From positions 2,411,501 to 2,475,500 of the forward strand of contig NZ_JQNB01000001.1 of the NCBI RefSeq assembly GCF_000745005.1: a DNA stretch of 64,000 bases, read 5' to 3'. Positions 43,906 through 55,713 of the stretch are shown here, one piece after another (within the stretch, counting starts at the first letter, position 1; each line of letters opens with the position of its first letter). The stretch is from Luteibacter sp. 9135. Its GTDB lineage: Bacteria > Pseudomonadota > Gammaproteobacteria > Xanthomonadales > Rhodanobacteraceae. Position numbers and translations under genes: made by a program. The notes beneath the pieces are model-generated. The model was not told where the DNA came from and made no database searches. It saw only the letters and a program-made list of their open reading frames with translations.

Positions 43906-45570
43906 TTACCGGTTACCGCTGCGGTTGCCGCCACCGGCACCGCCGCCGCGATTGCCACCGCCGCCGCCGCCCGGACGCGGGCCACGGTTGCCACCGCCAC
44001 CGCCACCCGCACGCGGGCCGCCGCCGGTGCGATTGCCACCGCCGCCGCCTGCACGGTTGCCGGCGTTGCCGCCGCCGCCGGGACGACCGCCGCGATTGCC
44101 GCCGCCTTCGAAGCGCGCGCCACCGCCGCCACCCGGGGCGGCACGGTTGCCGTCGCGGGCGGGACCGGCGGCACGGTTGCCACTCGGACCGGCCGCACGA
44201 TTGCCACCCGGACTCGCGGCGCGATTGCCACCGGTGCCCGCGGCGCGGTTGCCGTACCCGCCACCGCTGCCGGTATTGCCGTAGCCGCCACCGGCACCCG
44301 CGTTACCGGTGTTGCCACCGCTGCGGCCACCGGGACGCGGACCACGGTTGCCCGCGCCGTTGCCCGTTGCATTGCCTGCATTGCCGCCGCCCGTACGCGA
44401 GTCGCCCGCGAACCAGGTGCGCACGCCCGGCAGTTCCTGGCCCGGTGCGACGCGACGCTTGCGCTGCGGGCCGCCGGCGGTATTGCCACCGCGTTCCGGA
44501 CGCGCCACGTTGCCGTTGACCTCGCGACGCGGGGCGCCGCCCTGGCCGCCACGGCCGCCGGCACCGCCGCCGCCCGCACGACCACCACGGCCGCCGCGCG
44601 GGTTATCGTCGCGCAGGCGATCGAACGCGGTCAGCTCGCGGGCTTCGTCGTGACGGCCCGAGCTCCAGGCGCTGGCGCCACCGGCGTTCGGCTTGTATTC
44701 GGTGACATGGCGCGGCGCGCGGCGCTGGTGCACCACGGCGCTCAGCGTCAGCACCGGCGCGGGAGCGCCCAGGCCGGACCGCTCGCGCAGTTCCTTGATG
44801 GCGGTTTCGTCCAGCGATTCGCAGTCGCCGCGGCGCAGCGCGCGCGGCAGCTCGACGGTGCCGTAGCGGATGCGCTTGAGGCGGCTGACCAGGAAGCCGG
44901 CGAAATCCCACAAGCGGCGGACTTCCCGATTGCGACCCTCACGGATGGTCACGCGGAACCAGCTATGGCTGCCGCCGCGGCTGATCGTGGCGATCTCGTC
45001 GAAGCGGGCGGGGCCGTCTTCGAGTTCGACGCCGGCCTTCAGGCGCTCGATGGTCTCTTCGGGCACTTCGCCGTGCACGCGGCAGAGGTATTCGCGCTCG
45101 AGCCCGCTCTTGGGATGCATCAGCGCGTTGGCCAGTTCGCCATCCGTGGTGAGCAGGAGCAGGCCGGTCGTGTTGATGTCCAGGCGACCCACGGCCACCC
45201 AGCGCGCACCCTTCAGGCGCGGCAGCTGTTCGAACACGGTGGGACGGCCCTCGGTGTCCTCGCGCGTGGTCACCACGCCTTCCGGCTTGTGGTAGACCAG
45301 CACTTCGGCGTCGTTGCGGTTGTCGGTGGCGACGACGAACTGCTTGCCGTCGATCGTCACGCGGTCGCCGGCATGCACGCTGGCGCCGATGGTGGCGACG
45401 GTGCCGTTGACCTCGACCTCACCGGCCTGGATGCGCTGCTCGAGCATGCGGCGCGAGCCGAGGCCCGCGTTGGCCAGGACCTTGTGCAGGCGCTCTTCGA
45501 GCTGCGGGCCTTCTTCGGTGCGGTTCTCACCGCGCTTCAAACTGAGTACGGAACGTTGCGGCGCATTCAT
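43906..45570 (-). CDS. rluB: 23S rRNA pseudouridine synthase RluB with long Gly/Asn/Arg-rich tail
   Basis: 554 aa. S4 RNA-binding domain about 25-75 (ERLHKVLANAGLGSRRMLEQRI), RsuA/RluB catalytic domain about 85-265 with catalytic Asp131 in GRLDINTTGLLLLT, EREYLCRVHGEVP, REGRNREVRRLW. It modifies U2605-type positions in 23S rRNA. From about residue 325 the protein becomes a 230-residue low-complexity tail made of RGG, GNRAAG and GGGNRGG units, far longer than the E. coli RluB extension. Overlaps scpB by ATGA. Confidence 0.93.
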   Translation of the reverse strand: MNAPQRSVLSLKRGENRTEEGPQLEERLHKVLANAGLGSRRMLEQRIQAGEVEVNGTVATIGASVHAGDRVTIDGKQFVVATDNRNDAEVLVYHKPEGVVTTREDTEGRPTVFEQLPRLKGARWVAVGRLDINTTGLLLLTTDGELANALMHPKSGLEREYLCRVHGEVPEETIERLKAGVELEDGPARFDEIATISRGGSHSWFRVTIREGRNREVRRLWDFAGFLVSRLKRIRYGTVELPRALRRGDCESLDETAIKELRERSGLGAPAPVLTLSAVVHQRRAPRHVTEYKPNAGGASAWSSGRHDEARELTAFDRLRDDNPRGGRGGRAGGGGAGGRGGQGGAPRREVNGNVARPERGGNTAGGPQRKRRVAPGQELPGVRTWFAGDSRTGGGNAGNATGNGAGNRGPRPGGRSGGNTGNAGAGGGYGNTGSGGGYGNRAAGTGGNRAASPGGNRAAGPSGNRAAGPARDGNRAAPGGGGGARFEGGGNRGGRPGGGGNAGNRAGGGGGNRTGGGPRAGGGGGGNRGPRPGGGGGGNRGGGAGGGNRSGNR

Positions 45571-46418
45571 GCGCGTGACTCCTCGGTATCTTTGCGGGCG
45601 TCGTCGACGACGTCGCCTGCGGGGTTCTCTGCCTCGTCGGCAGTGGGGGAAGCCGCGGCGACGTCGTCGTCGCCGGCAGGCATGTGGTTCGCCACGTCGA
45701 CATCGACGCCCTCGTCGGGCGCGGTCTCCACGGCGGTGTGGTCGATCGTCGGGGCTTCGGCCACGACATCATCGGTGGGTTCGGGATTCGTGGGGCTTTC
45801 GTCGTCCACGTCGACCGGAAGATCGGTCGGCAGGGACGCCTTGGCGGGAACGCCGTCCGCGTCGCCCAGGCGAAGCTGCGGGTTGAGCTCCTCCAGGTCG
45901 CGAATCTCGGAAAGCGGGGGCAGGGCGTCCAGCGATTTCAGGTTGAAGTAATCGAGGAAGAGCCGGGTGGTGCCGAACAGGGCCGGCTTGCCGGGTACGT
46001 CGCGGTGGCCGACGATGCGGATCCACTCACGTTCTTCCAGCGTCTTGATGATGTTCGAGGACACCACCACGCCACGAATCTGTTCGATCTCCGGACGCGT
46101 GATGGGCTGGCGGTAGGCGATCAGCGCCAGGGTTTCCAGCAGGGCGCGCGAGTAGCGGCTGGGTTTTTCGGCCCACATCCGCGAGACCCAGGGGTGCACT
46201 TCGCGGCGGACCTGGTAGCGCCAGCCGGTGGCTACTTCCTTCAGTTCCACACCGCGATTGTCGGTGTCGTGCGTGAGGGAGGCCAGGGCGACGACCAGAT
46301 CGTCGTCGGTGACTTCATCCTCTTCGGCGAAGATCGCCTTCAACTGCGCGACCGTCATCGGTTGGGTCGACGCAAGCAGCGCCGCTTCCACGATGGGTTT
46401 GAGTTGTTCGGGTTGCAT
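45567..46418 (-). CDS. scpB: Chromosome segregation/condensin subunit ScpB
   Basis: 283 aa. Winged-helix ScpB domains at about 5-170: PIVEAALLASTQPMTVAQLKAIF, PWVSRMWAEKPSRYSRALLETLALIAYRQPITRPEIEQIRGV and GKPALFGTTRLFLDYFNLKSLDALPPL. A long acidic Asp/Glu/Val/Ala-rich C-terminus (about 195-283) is disordered. It works with ScpA and SMC in chromosome organisation. Confidence 0.95.
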   Translation of the reverse strand: MQPEQLKPIVEAALLASTQPMTVAQLKAIFAEEDEVTDDDLVVALASLTHDTDNRGVELKEVATGWRYQVRREVHPWVSRMWAEKPSRYSRALLETLALIAYRQPITRPEIEQIRGVVVSSNIIKTLEEREWIRIVGHRDVPGKPALFGTTRLFLDYFNLKSLDALPPLSEIRDLEELNPQLRLGDADGVPAKASLPTDLPVDVDDESPTNPEPTDDVVAEAPTIDHTAVETAPDEGVDVDVANHMPAGDDDVAAASPTADEAENPAGDVVDDARKDTEESRA

Positions 46419-46441
46419 AGGCCTTCGGGTGCTTGCTTGGG

Positions 46442-47332
46442 TCAGGCGAGCGCTTCTTCGCGCGCGGCCTCCGTCTGTACCTTCGTCTTCAGGTAGATCG
46501 GCCCGAGAGCCTCCTCCTGAACGATCTCGATGAGCATTTCTTTTGCCAGCTCGAGCATGGCCAGGAAGGTGACCACTACACCGAGTCGGCCTTCGCTGAC
46601 GTCGAACAGCGTTTCAAACCGGCGGAAGCCGCCACCTTCGCTCAGCGTGCCTAGCAGGTCGCCCATGCGCTGGCGGACGCTGAGCGGCTCGCGCTGGATC
46701 GCATGGTGCGTGAACAGGTCGGCGCGTCCCAGCACGTCCTTGAGCGCGAGCAACATCTCCCTGAGGTCCAGCGGCGGCGGCACCCGGACCACGGTGTGCT
46801 CGCCTACGAAGGCGTGGACCACCGCCGTGTCGCGTTCCAGCCGGGGCAGCTCGTCGATATCCGCCGCGGCCCTCTTGAAGCGTTCGTACTCCTGCAACCG
46901 CCGGACCAGTTCGGCGCGGGGGTCGTCTTCCAGGCCTTCTTCCGCGGGAGGTCTCGGCAGCAGCAGCCGGGATTTGATCTCCGCGAGGATGGCGGCCATC
47001 AGCAGGTATTCCGCCGCCAGCTCCAGGCGCATCACCTCGCGCATCATCTCGATGTAATCCATGTACTGCCGGGTGATTTCGGCGACGGGGATGTCGAGGA
47101 TGTCCAGATTCTGCCGGCGGATCAGGTAAAGCAGCAGGTCCAGCGGACCTTCGAACGATTCGAGGATGACCTCGAGCGCGTCCGGTGGGATGTACAGGTC
47201 CTGGGGCATGTGCAGCACGGGTTGCCCGCGCACCAGCGCAAGGGGCATTTCCTGTTGCTGCGGGATGCCCGCGAAGGCACCCGGCATGTTTTCGACCACC
47301 TGGACGTCGGTTGTCTCGTTAGTCATCGGCAC
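46442..47332 (-). CDS. scpA: Condensin kleisin subunit ScpA
   Basis: 296 aa. Kleisin features: VILESFEGPLDLLLYLIRRQNLDILDIPVAEITRQYMDYI at the SMC-neck-binding N-terminus, AAEYLLMAAILAEIKSRLLLPRP, and a C-terminal winged helix (GVVVTFLAMLELAKEMLIEIVQEE). About 35 residues precede the conserved core, so the exact start is uncertain. First gene of the scpA-scpB-rluB operon. The 308 bases to dinB (47333-47640) are a divergent promoter region with no named site. Confidence 0.95.
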   Translation of the reverse strand: MPMTNETTDVQVVENMPGAFAGIPQQQEMPLALVRGQPVLHMPQDLYIPPDALEVILESFEGPLDLLLYLIRRQNLDILDIPVAEITRQYMDYIEMMREVMRLELAAEYLLMAAILAEIKSRLLLPRPPAEEGLEDDPRAELVRRLQEYERFKRAAADIDELPRLERDTAVVHAFVGEHTVVRVPPPLDLREMLLALKDVLGRADLFTHHAIQREPLSVRQRMGDLLGTLSEGGGFRRFETLFDVSEGRLGVVVTFLAMLELAKEMLIEIVQEEALGPIYLKTKVQTEAAREEALA

Positions 47333-47640
47333 ACGTCAGAAGGGTCGCGAGTGCGACCGGGAACGCAACAATCGATGCCGTCCGGCGGCCATACCGCCGC
47401 CTCGTCCGGCATGCCACGCATCGTCGCCGACGAGCGAAAGGCCTTGCCGCTGGACACCCCAGGAGGGTCACCGCCTGTGAAGAATCGTCGGAAGCTGTCT
47501 GCTGCCGGTCCAGAAGACGGACCGGGGAGGGCATGACGCCCGAATAAGTTCACCCGAATGGACACAGGGTATCGCCTGTGTCCACGCAAGTCCAGCGGGG
47601 CCATGCGCCGGGCACTCCGCGGTTTTGGCACAATGGGCGA

Positions 47641-48828
47641 ATGCAGCCCGCCGACCGCGCGATCATCCACGTGGACATGGACGCCTTCTACGCGTCCGTC
47701 GAGGAGCTGGACGACCCCAGCCTCGTGGGCAAGCCGGTCATCGTGGCCGGTCTCGGGCGGCGCGGCGTGGTGTCCACGGCCAACTACCAGGCCCGTACCT
47801 ACGGCGTGCGCTCGGCCATGGCCACGGCCGAGGCGCGCCGCCGCTGCCCGCATGGGATCTACATCTACCCGCGCCACGCCCGCTACACGGAGATATCCCG
47901 GATCGTGTTCGGGGTGTTCGCCGAGGTCACCCCGATGATCGAGGGCCTGTCGCTGGACGAGGCCTTCCTCGACGTGACCGCCAGCCTGAGGCTTTTCGCC
48001 TCCATCGAGGCGATCGGGCGCCGGGTCAAGGAGGCGATCCGGGCCCGCACCGGCCTCAATGCCTCGGTGGGCATGGCCCATAACAAGCTGCTGGCCAAGC
48101 TGGCCAGCGAGCTGTCCAAGCCCGACGGGTTCCTGGTTATCCCGCCGGACCAGGTGCGTGGCTATCTCGATCCGCTCCCCATCGGGCGAATGTGGACGGT
48201 GGGCAAGGTAGCCGAGGAGGCCTTGCAGCGGGTCGGCATCCGTACCATCGGCGACCTGGTGCACGCGGATGCCTGGCGCCTGAACAAGGCGGTGGGGGAG
48301 CGCCATGCCGCCCAACTCCGCCAGCTTTGCCGGGGCGAGGATCGCCGCCCGGTGGTTACCGACGCGCCCGAGGTGTCGATCGGCGCGGAGTGGACCTTCG
48401 AGTACGACGTGGAGGACCTGGGCATCGCCGAGGCCTGGCTGCTGCGCCAGTGCGAGCGGGTCGGCGCGCGTGCACGCAGCCGTGCCGTGGAGGCGCGTAC
48501 GGTATCGGTCAAGCTCCGCGAACCACCCTTCCTGACCCACAGCCGCCAGGCCCAGTTGCCCGTTCCCGGCAACGCTACGCCCGAAATCTTCGAAGTGGCA
48601 CGTCGCTTGCTTCATGTCTGGTGGAACCAACATCCTCGCCCGCGATTACGGCTGCTGGGGGTGACGCTTTCGGGATTCGACGCGCGGCGCGGTGACGAGC
48701 AGCAGGACATGTTCGCGGCGCCCGCCTCGAAAAAACCGTCCGATGGCGTGCAGGATCTGATCAACGGCCGCTTCGGGGCCGGGGCGCTGGTACGTGCGGG
48801 TGTGCTGAAAACGCGTGGCAGCGAATGA
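47641..48828 (+). CDS. dinB: DNA polymerase IV (Y-family)
   Basis: 395 aa from ATG 47641; the upstream in-frame start at 47578 lacks conservation. Catalytic acids: Asp12 in HVDMDAFYASVEE, Asp106-Glu107 in SLDEAFLDVT. Little-finger domain about 235-350. Near the C-terminus QQDMF is a beta-clamp binding motif, followed by a longer tail. Error-prone translesion synthesis. No LexA box was recognised upstream. Confidence 0.96.
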   Translation: MQPADRAIIHVDMDAFYASVEELDDPSLVGKPVIVAGLGRRGVVSTANYQARTYGVRSAMATAEARRRCPHGIYIYPRHARYTEISRIVFGVFAEVTPMIEGLSLDEAFLDVTASLRLFASIEAIGRRVKEAIRARTGLNASVGMAHNKLLAKLASELSKPDGFLVIPPDQVRGYLDPLPIGRMWTVGKVAEEALQRVGIRTIGDLVHADAWRLNKAVGERHAAQLRQLCRGEDRRPVVTDAPEVSIGAEWTFEYDVEDLGIAEAWLLRQCERVGARARSRAVEARTVSVKLREPPFLTHSRQAQLPVPGNATPEIFEVARRLLHVWWNQHPRPRLRLLGVTLSGFDARRGDEQQDMFAAPASKKPSDGVQDLINGRFGAGALVRAGVLKTRGSE

Positions 48829-48911
48829 ACGCTTACGTTAAGGAGCGGAACCTCCGACTGCGCTAATGTGTCCGTTTGTGACACGAAAGGTAAGTCGGTC
48901 GAGGTGTGACC

Positions 48912-49313
48912 ATGCAAATCGCCACAAGTACGAACGTTGAACCAGTATGGACCCAAAGGCAGATGTCGTCTGACAAGGAAGGAATGCGTTACCGCCACGC
49001 GCGCATGAAAGTGCACAGCGCGGTGCTGATGAGCCGTGGTGGCGAAGCGCACCCCACCGACCTCGTGGATATCTCCGCCACGGGCGCCTTGCTGCGCCGC
49101 CCGCTCGGCTGGCGCGGCGAGTCCGGCCAGACCTGGGTCCTGGACATGATCTTCGGCCACGACCTGCACATCCACATGGAAGCCAGCGTCGCACGTGTGT
49201 CGGCCCGCCAGATCGGCCTGGAATACACCCTGATTCCCGAAGACAAGCAGGCGGCGCTATGGGAACTGCTGGGTGGCTACGCCGACACACTCGAGGCCTG
49301 GCAAGACTCGTAA
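48912..49313 (+). CDS. PilZ-domain protein
   Basis: 133 aa from ATG 48912, with GAGG 8 bases upstream; GTG 48906 is an alternative. PilZ c-di-GMP signature: RYRHAR (RxxxR) near residue 25 and DLVDISATGALLRR (DxSxxG). The rest is a beta-barrel (TWVLDMIFGHDLHIHMEASVARVS). Probably a single-domain c-di-GMP receptor. Stands alone after dinB, convergent with fadD. Confidence 0.9.
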   Translation: MQIATSTNVEPVWTQRQMSSDKEGMRYRHARMKVHSAVLMSRGGEAHPTDLVDISATGALLRRPLGWRGESGQTWVLDMIFGHDLHIHMEASVARVSARQIGLEYTLIPEDKQAALWELLGGYADTLEAWQDS

Positions 49314-49361
49314 TACGTCACAAGCCCCCCCCTCGAAACGCACGCGCCCGCCAAAACAGAG

Positions 49362-49633
49362 GTGTAGGAGCGCACGATGTGCGCGACCCCTCAGCCTCCG
49401 CCGACGCGAATGAAGCCCCCCGCCCCAAACAGGCGAGCGCTTCCGTGAACCCGGCATTCGCTCTTCTGGCGCACCATCCGTTCTTCCGATGCCGGGAACG
49501 CTCGCACGGATGCCGTGCACGGCCTTTGTGACGCCTCCTTTGTGTCGCCCGGAAACGCCCGCACGGAGTCAGTGCGCGGCCTTATTCGCCACAGCAACGT
49601 TGAGGGTTCGCGCACATCGTGTGCTCCTACACA
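49362..49633. repeat. REP pair flanking the pilZ-fadD convergent gap
   Basis: GTGTAGGAGCGCACGATGTG at 49362-49386 and an inverted copy at 49608-49633 (TCGCGCACATCGTGTGCTCC...). Between them are two imperfect 35-base direct repeats at 49492-49526 and 49549-49583 (29 of 35 identical by eye, 57-base period). No gene is seen in 49314-49645. Confidence 0.8.
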
Positions 49634-49645
49634 GCCGGGGTCGGG

Positions 49646-51337
49646 TCAGGCCTGGGCGCGCTTGCGGCGATCCTCGTCGCGCAGTTCGCGACGCAGGATC
49701 TTGCCGACGTTCGTCTTCGGCAGGGCGTCGCGGAACTCGATCTGCTTGGGACGCTTGTAGCCGGTGAGGTTTTCCCGGCAGTACTCGCGCAGGGCTTCTT
49801 CGGTCAGCGAGGGGTCCTTGCGGACCACGAACAGCTTCACCACCTCGCCCGAGTGCTCGTCGTCGATGCCGACGGCCGCTACCTCATTGACGCCGGGGTG
49901 GCGGGCGACGATGTCCTCGATCTCGTTCGGGTATACGTTGAAACCCGACACCAGGATCATGTCCTTCTTGCGATCGACGATGAAGGCCTGGCCGTTCTCG
50001 TCCATCTTCGCGATGTCGCCGGTACGCAGCCAGCCGTCGGCGTCGATCGCCTTGCTGGTTTCCTCGACCTGGTTCCAGTAGCCCTTCATCACTTGCGGGC
50101 CCTTGATGCAGAGTTCGCCGGCCTCGCCCACGGGCAGCACGCGGTCGTCGTCGCCACGGATCTGGGCGTCGGTATTCGGGATGGGATAACCGATGGCGCC
50201 GGTGTAGCCGGTGACATCAACGCGGTTGGCGAACGCGACGGGTGAGGTTTCCGTCAGGCCGTAGCCTTCGATGATGACGCGCCCGGTGACCTTCTGCCAG
50301 CGATCGGCCACGGAGCGTTGCAAGGCCATGCCGCCGGCCATGGCCAGGTGCAGGTGCGAGAAATCGACCTGGTCGAAACCCGGCGTGTTGAGCAGGCCGT
50401 TGAACAGCGTGTTGACGCCGGTGATCGCGGTGAACTTCGTCTTGCGTAGTTCCTTGACGAAGCCCTTCATGTCGCGCGGGTTGGTGATCAGGTGGTTCAG
50501 GCCGCCCAGGCTGGCGAAGATCAGGCAGTTCACCGTGAGCGAAAAGATGTGGTACAGCGGCAGCGCGGTGATCACCGTTTCTTCGCCGAGCTTGGCGAAG
50601 CCGGCCACCCACGGGCGCGTCTGCAGCATGTTGGCGACCATGTTGCGGTGGGTGAGCATCGCGCCCTTGGCCACGCCGGTGGTACCGCCGGTGTACTGCA
50701 GAAATGCCAGGTCGTCCGGCTTGATCGTGACGGCGGGCAGCGCATGCGCCTTGCCCTTGGCCACGGCATCCTTGAAGCGGACGGCCTGCGGTATGCGGAA
50801 GGGCGGCACTTCCTTGCGGACGCTCTTCACCACGAAATTGATGATGTTGCCCTTGGGGAAGCCGACCATGTCGCCCACGGCCGTGGTGATCACCTTCTGT
50901 ACCTTGGTGCCGTCCAGCGCGTGCTGCGCGGTGGCGGCGAAGTTGTCCAGCACGACCAGCGCCTTGGCGCCGGAGTCTTCCAGCTGGTGGTGCAGCTCGC
51001 GCGCGGTGTAAAGCGGATTGGTGTTGACCACCGTGAGGCCGATGCGCAACGCACCGAACAGGGCGATGGGGTACTGCAGGAGATTGGGCAGCATGATGGC
51101 GATGCGGTCGCCCTGCTTCAGGCCCATCTCGCCGGAGAGAAAGCCGGCGAAGGCCGCGGAGAGTTCGTCGAGCTGTCCGTAGGTCAGGACCTTGCCGAAG
51201 TTCGAGAACGCGGGGCGGTCACGAAATTTCTTAAAGGATTCTTCGAAAACGGCCGCGACCGAGGAGTAACCGTCGATGTCGACCTCGGCCGGGACACCGG
51301 CCGGGTAGTGGGCAAGCCAGGGACGCTCAATGCTCAT
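49646..51337 (-). CDS. fadD: Long-chain fatty acid-CoA ligase (FadD, RpfB-like)
   Basis: 563 aa from ATG 51337 (MSIERPWLAHYPAGVPAEVD); an upstream extension to 51550 reads through REP DNA and is rejected. AMP-binding motifs: FLQYTGGTTGVAKGAMLTH (P-loop), EGYGLTETSPV, GWLRTGDIAKMDENG and the C-terminal Lys in LTGYKRPKQIEFRDALPKTNVGKILRRE. Activates fatty acids to acyl-CoA. It lies downstream of acnA on the same strand, the rpfA-rpfB order of Xanthomonas, where RpfB takes part in DSF turnover; no rpfF follows here. Confidence 0.95.
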   Translation of the reverse strand: MSIERPWLAHYPAGVPAEVDIDGYSSVAAVFEESFKKFRDRPAFSNFGKVLTYGQLDELSAAFAGFLSGEMGLKQGDRIAIMLPNLLQYPIALFGALRIGLTVVNTNPLYTARELHHQLEDSGAKALVVLDNFAATAQHALDGTKVQKVITTAVGDMVGFPKGNIINFVVKSVRKEVPPFRIPQAVRFKDAVAKGKAHALPAVTIKPDDLAFLQYTGGTTGVAKGAMLTHRNMVANMLQTRPWVAGFAKLGEETVITALPLYHIFSLTVNCLIFASLGGLNHLITNPRDMKGFVKELRKTKFTAITGVNTLFNGLLNTPGFDQVDFSHLHLAMAGGMALQRSVADRWQKVTGRVIIEGYGLTETSPVAFANRVDVTGYTGAIGYPIPNTDAQIRGDDDRVLPVGEAGELCIKGPQVMKGYWNQVEETSKAIDADGWLRTGDIAKMDENGQAFIVDRKKDMILVSGFNVYPNEIEDIVARHPGVNEVAAVGIDDEHSGEVVKLFVVRKDPSLTEEALREYCRENLTGYKRPKQIEFRDALPKTNVGKILRRELRDEDRRKRAQA

Positions 51338-51500
51338 GGATCGGACGGGCTCCGTAGTGTGACGTGACGCACGGCAATCGTCGTACGATCGCGGCATTGG
51401 AGCATACGCCCGCGTATAGCGGCAAGCCGCAATGCAACGTGAAACAGGCAGGGAGATGGCGTCGTCGGGTGCGTGGGATGGGCGATCCTGCGGTGTAAGC

Positions 51501-51610
51501 GACATCGCCCATATCGTGGGCTTCTGCGGCATAAATGACATCGCCCACATCGTGGGCTCCTACAGGGACGCCGTATGGCATACGTGTAGGAGCCCACGAT
51601 GTGGGCGATG
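51501..51610. repeat. Cluster of three REP-like elements of the GCCCAC class
   Basis: Two direct copies of CATCGCCCA(C/T)ATCGTGGGCT (51503 and 51539 regions) and one inverted copy, TGTAGGAGCCCACGATGTGG at 51585. The core is the compensated variant (CCCAC/GTGGG) of the GCGCAC elements elsewhere. They sit between acnA and fadD, a same-strand gap of 303 bases with no gene. Confidence 0.8.
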
Positions 51611-51640
51611 CTTTTACCCGCCTACCAGCCTAGGAAACCC

Positions 51641-54388
<2,748 letters not shown>

Positions 54389-54617
54389 GCTGTACTCCTG
54401 GCGTGACGTTCTTTAGCTGGGGAGGCCGGCGAAACCCCCGAGGGCGTCCGCCAAAGCGTCGATTATCGCGCAGTCCGCTGCCCCTGTGCGACCGCCACGG
54501 TTCTGGCGTCGGGCTAGAATGGCGGGCTTCGGGGCATGGCCGGGCGATGATTCGGCGGCGAAAGGATGGAGCGGCAGGCGGATGGGTGCAAACGTATTTG
54601 ATGGCACGCAGCGTTCG

Positions 54618-55550
54618 ATGATATCGATGGCCCTCTCATCGGTGTCGCTGCGCGACCTCGCCCTGGTCCAGGCGGTGGCCCGGGAAGGCAGCTTCACCGG
54701 CGCCGCGCGGGCCATGCACATCAGCCCTTCGGGCCTGTCGCACCAGGTGCAGAAGGTGGAGCAGGCCCTTGGCGTGCCACTGTTCGAGCGCGGTGGGCGC
54801 CGCGTGGTGGCCACCGTGGGCGGACAGCGCCTGCTGGGCTTCATCGAGGCGGTGCTGGGCTCCGCCGAGCACCTGGAGCACGCGGCACGCGCCGGCGATG
54901 TCGCTTTCGGTGGCGAACTGCGGCTGGGCGTGCCTTCCACCCTCGGGCCTTACCTGCTGCCCCATTTCATCGAGCCGTTTCCGCAGCGCTTCCCGGGCGC
55001 ACGGCTGACCATCTCGGAAGGCAAGCCGCGCGGCCTGCTGCGGCGACTGCACGAGGGCGAGCTGGATGCCGTGCTGGCGCCGCCCAGCGTCACGGCCACC
55101 GGGCTGGAATCGGCGCCGCTGTTCTTCGAGCCCTATCAGTTGCTGCTCAACGCGGCGCATCCGCTGGCCGGACGCGCCGCCATCGCCCTGACCGAACTGG
55201 ACGCGGCGGAAGCCACCCTCATGGCGGAAAGCCACGGCAATGGCGTGTCCGACCTGGGTATGGCCGGTGCGGCGCGTCCGGAGCGTATCCAGGACGTCAG
55301 CCTGGAAAGCCTGGCCACGCTGGTGGCCATGCGCGGCGGCTACACCCTGGTGCCGATCCTGGCGCACGAGCGCCTGGGCTCGATCCGCAACGTGGTGCTG
55401 GCTGGCGTGGACGCCGCGCGACCCGGCCGGCACATCGCCCTCTACTGGCGCAGCGCCACGCCCTGGCGCGACGACCTCGACCGTTTCGGCGACCTGCTAC
55501 GCGAGCTGGCGCGGACCATTCCCGGTCTCGACGCCGCCACAAACGCCTAG
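54618..55550 (+). CDS. LysR-family transcriptional regulator
   Basis: 310 aa from ATG 54618. HTH about 8-65: SLRDLALVQAVAREGSFTGAARAMHISPSGLSHQVQKVEQALGVPLFERGGRR. Effector-binding domain from about 90 (GELRLGVPSTLGPYLLPHFI). The beginning resembles OxyR-type regulators (domain order and length about 305), but I could not confirm the OxyR redox Cys pair, so a general LysR call is safer. Starts at 54582 or 54627 are also possible. Divergent from acnA, so aconitase may be its target (inference). Confidence 0.88.
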   Translation: MISMALSSVSLRDLALVQAVAREGSFTGAARAMHISPSGLSHQVQKVEQALGVPLFERGGRRVVATVGGQRLLGFIEAVLGSAEHLEHAARAGDVAFGGELRLGVPSTLGPYLLPHFIEPFPQRFPGARLTISEGKPRGLLRRLHEGELDAVLAPPSVTATGLESAPLFFEPYQLLLNAAHPLAGRAAIALTELDAAEATLMAESHGNGVSDLGMAGAARPERIQDVSLESLATLVAMRGGYTLVPILAHERLGSIRNVVLAGVDAARPGRHIALYWRSATPWRDDLDRFGDLLRELARTIPGLDAATNA

Positions 55551-55564
55551 GCCCCCAACGTCGG

Positions 55565-55682
55565 GTGTAGGAGCGCACGATGTGCGCGAAAAACCAACAA
55601 GGCGGAAAAGCGGTATCCCACATCGCGTGCCGATCATTGGGAATGAGGCAGCCCGGATCGCGCACATCGTGCGCTCCTACAC
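55565..55682. repeat. Inverted REP pair between lysR and hflD
   Basis: GTGTAGGAGCGCACGATGTG at 55565-55589 and its inverted copy at 55658-55682, 68 bases apart, at a convergent gene junction. Confidence 0.85.
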
Positions 55683-55713
55683 CCGCCCGTGAGGCCAGGG
55701 AGATCGGGGCATA

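Noticed and set aside
43817..45951. Very long plus-strand frames of Ala/Thr/Arg or Pro/Arg composition
   Set aside because: Shadows of the rluB Gly/Asn/Arg tail and of scpB on the opposite strand; composition follows the GC-rich repeat, and rluB has the conserved motifs.
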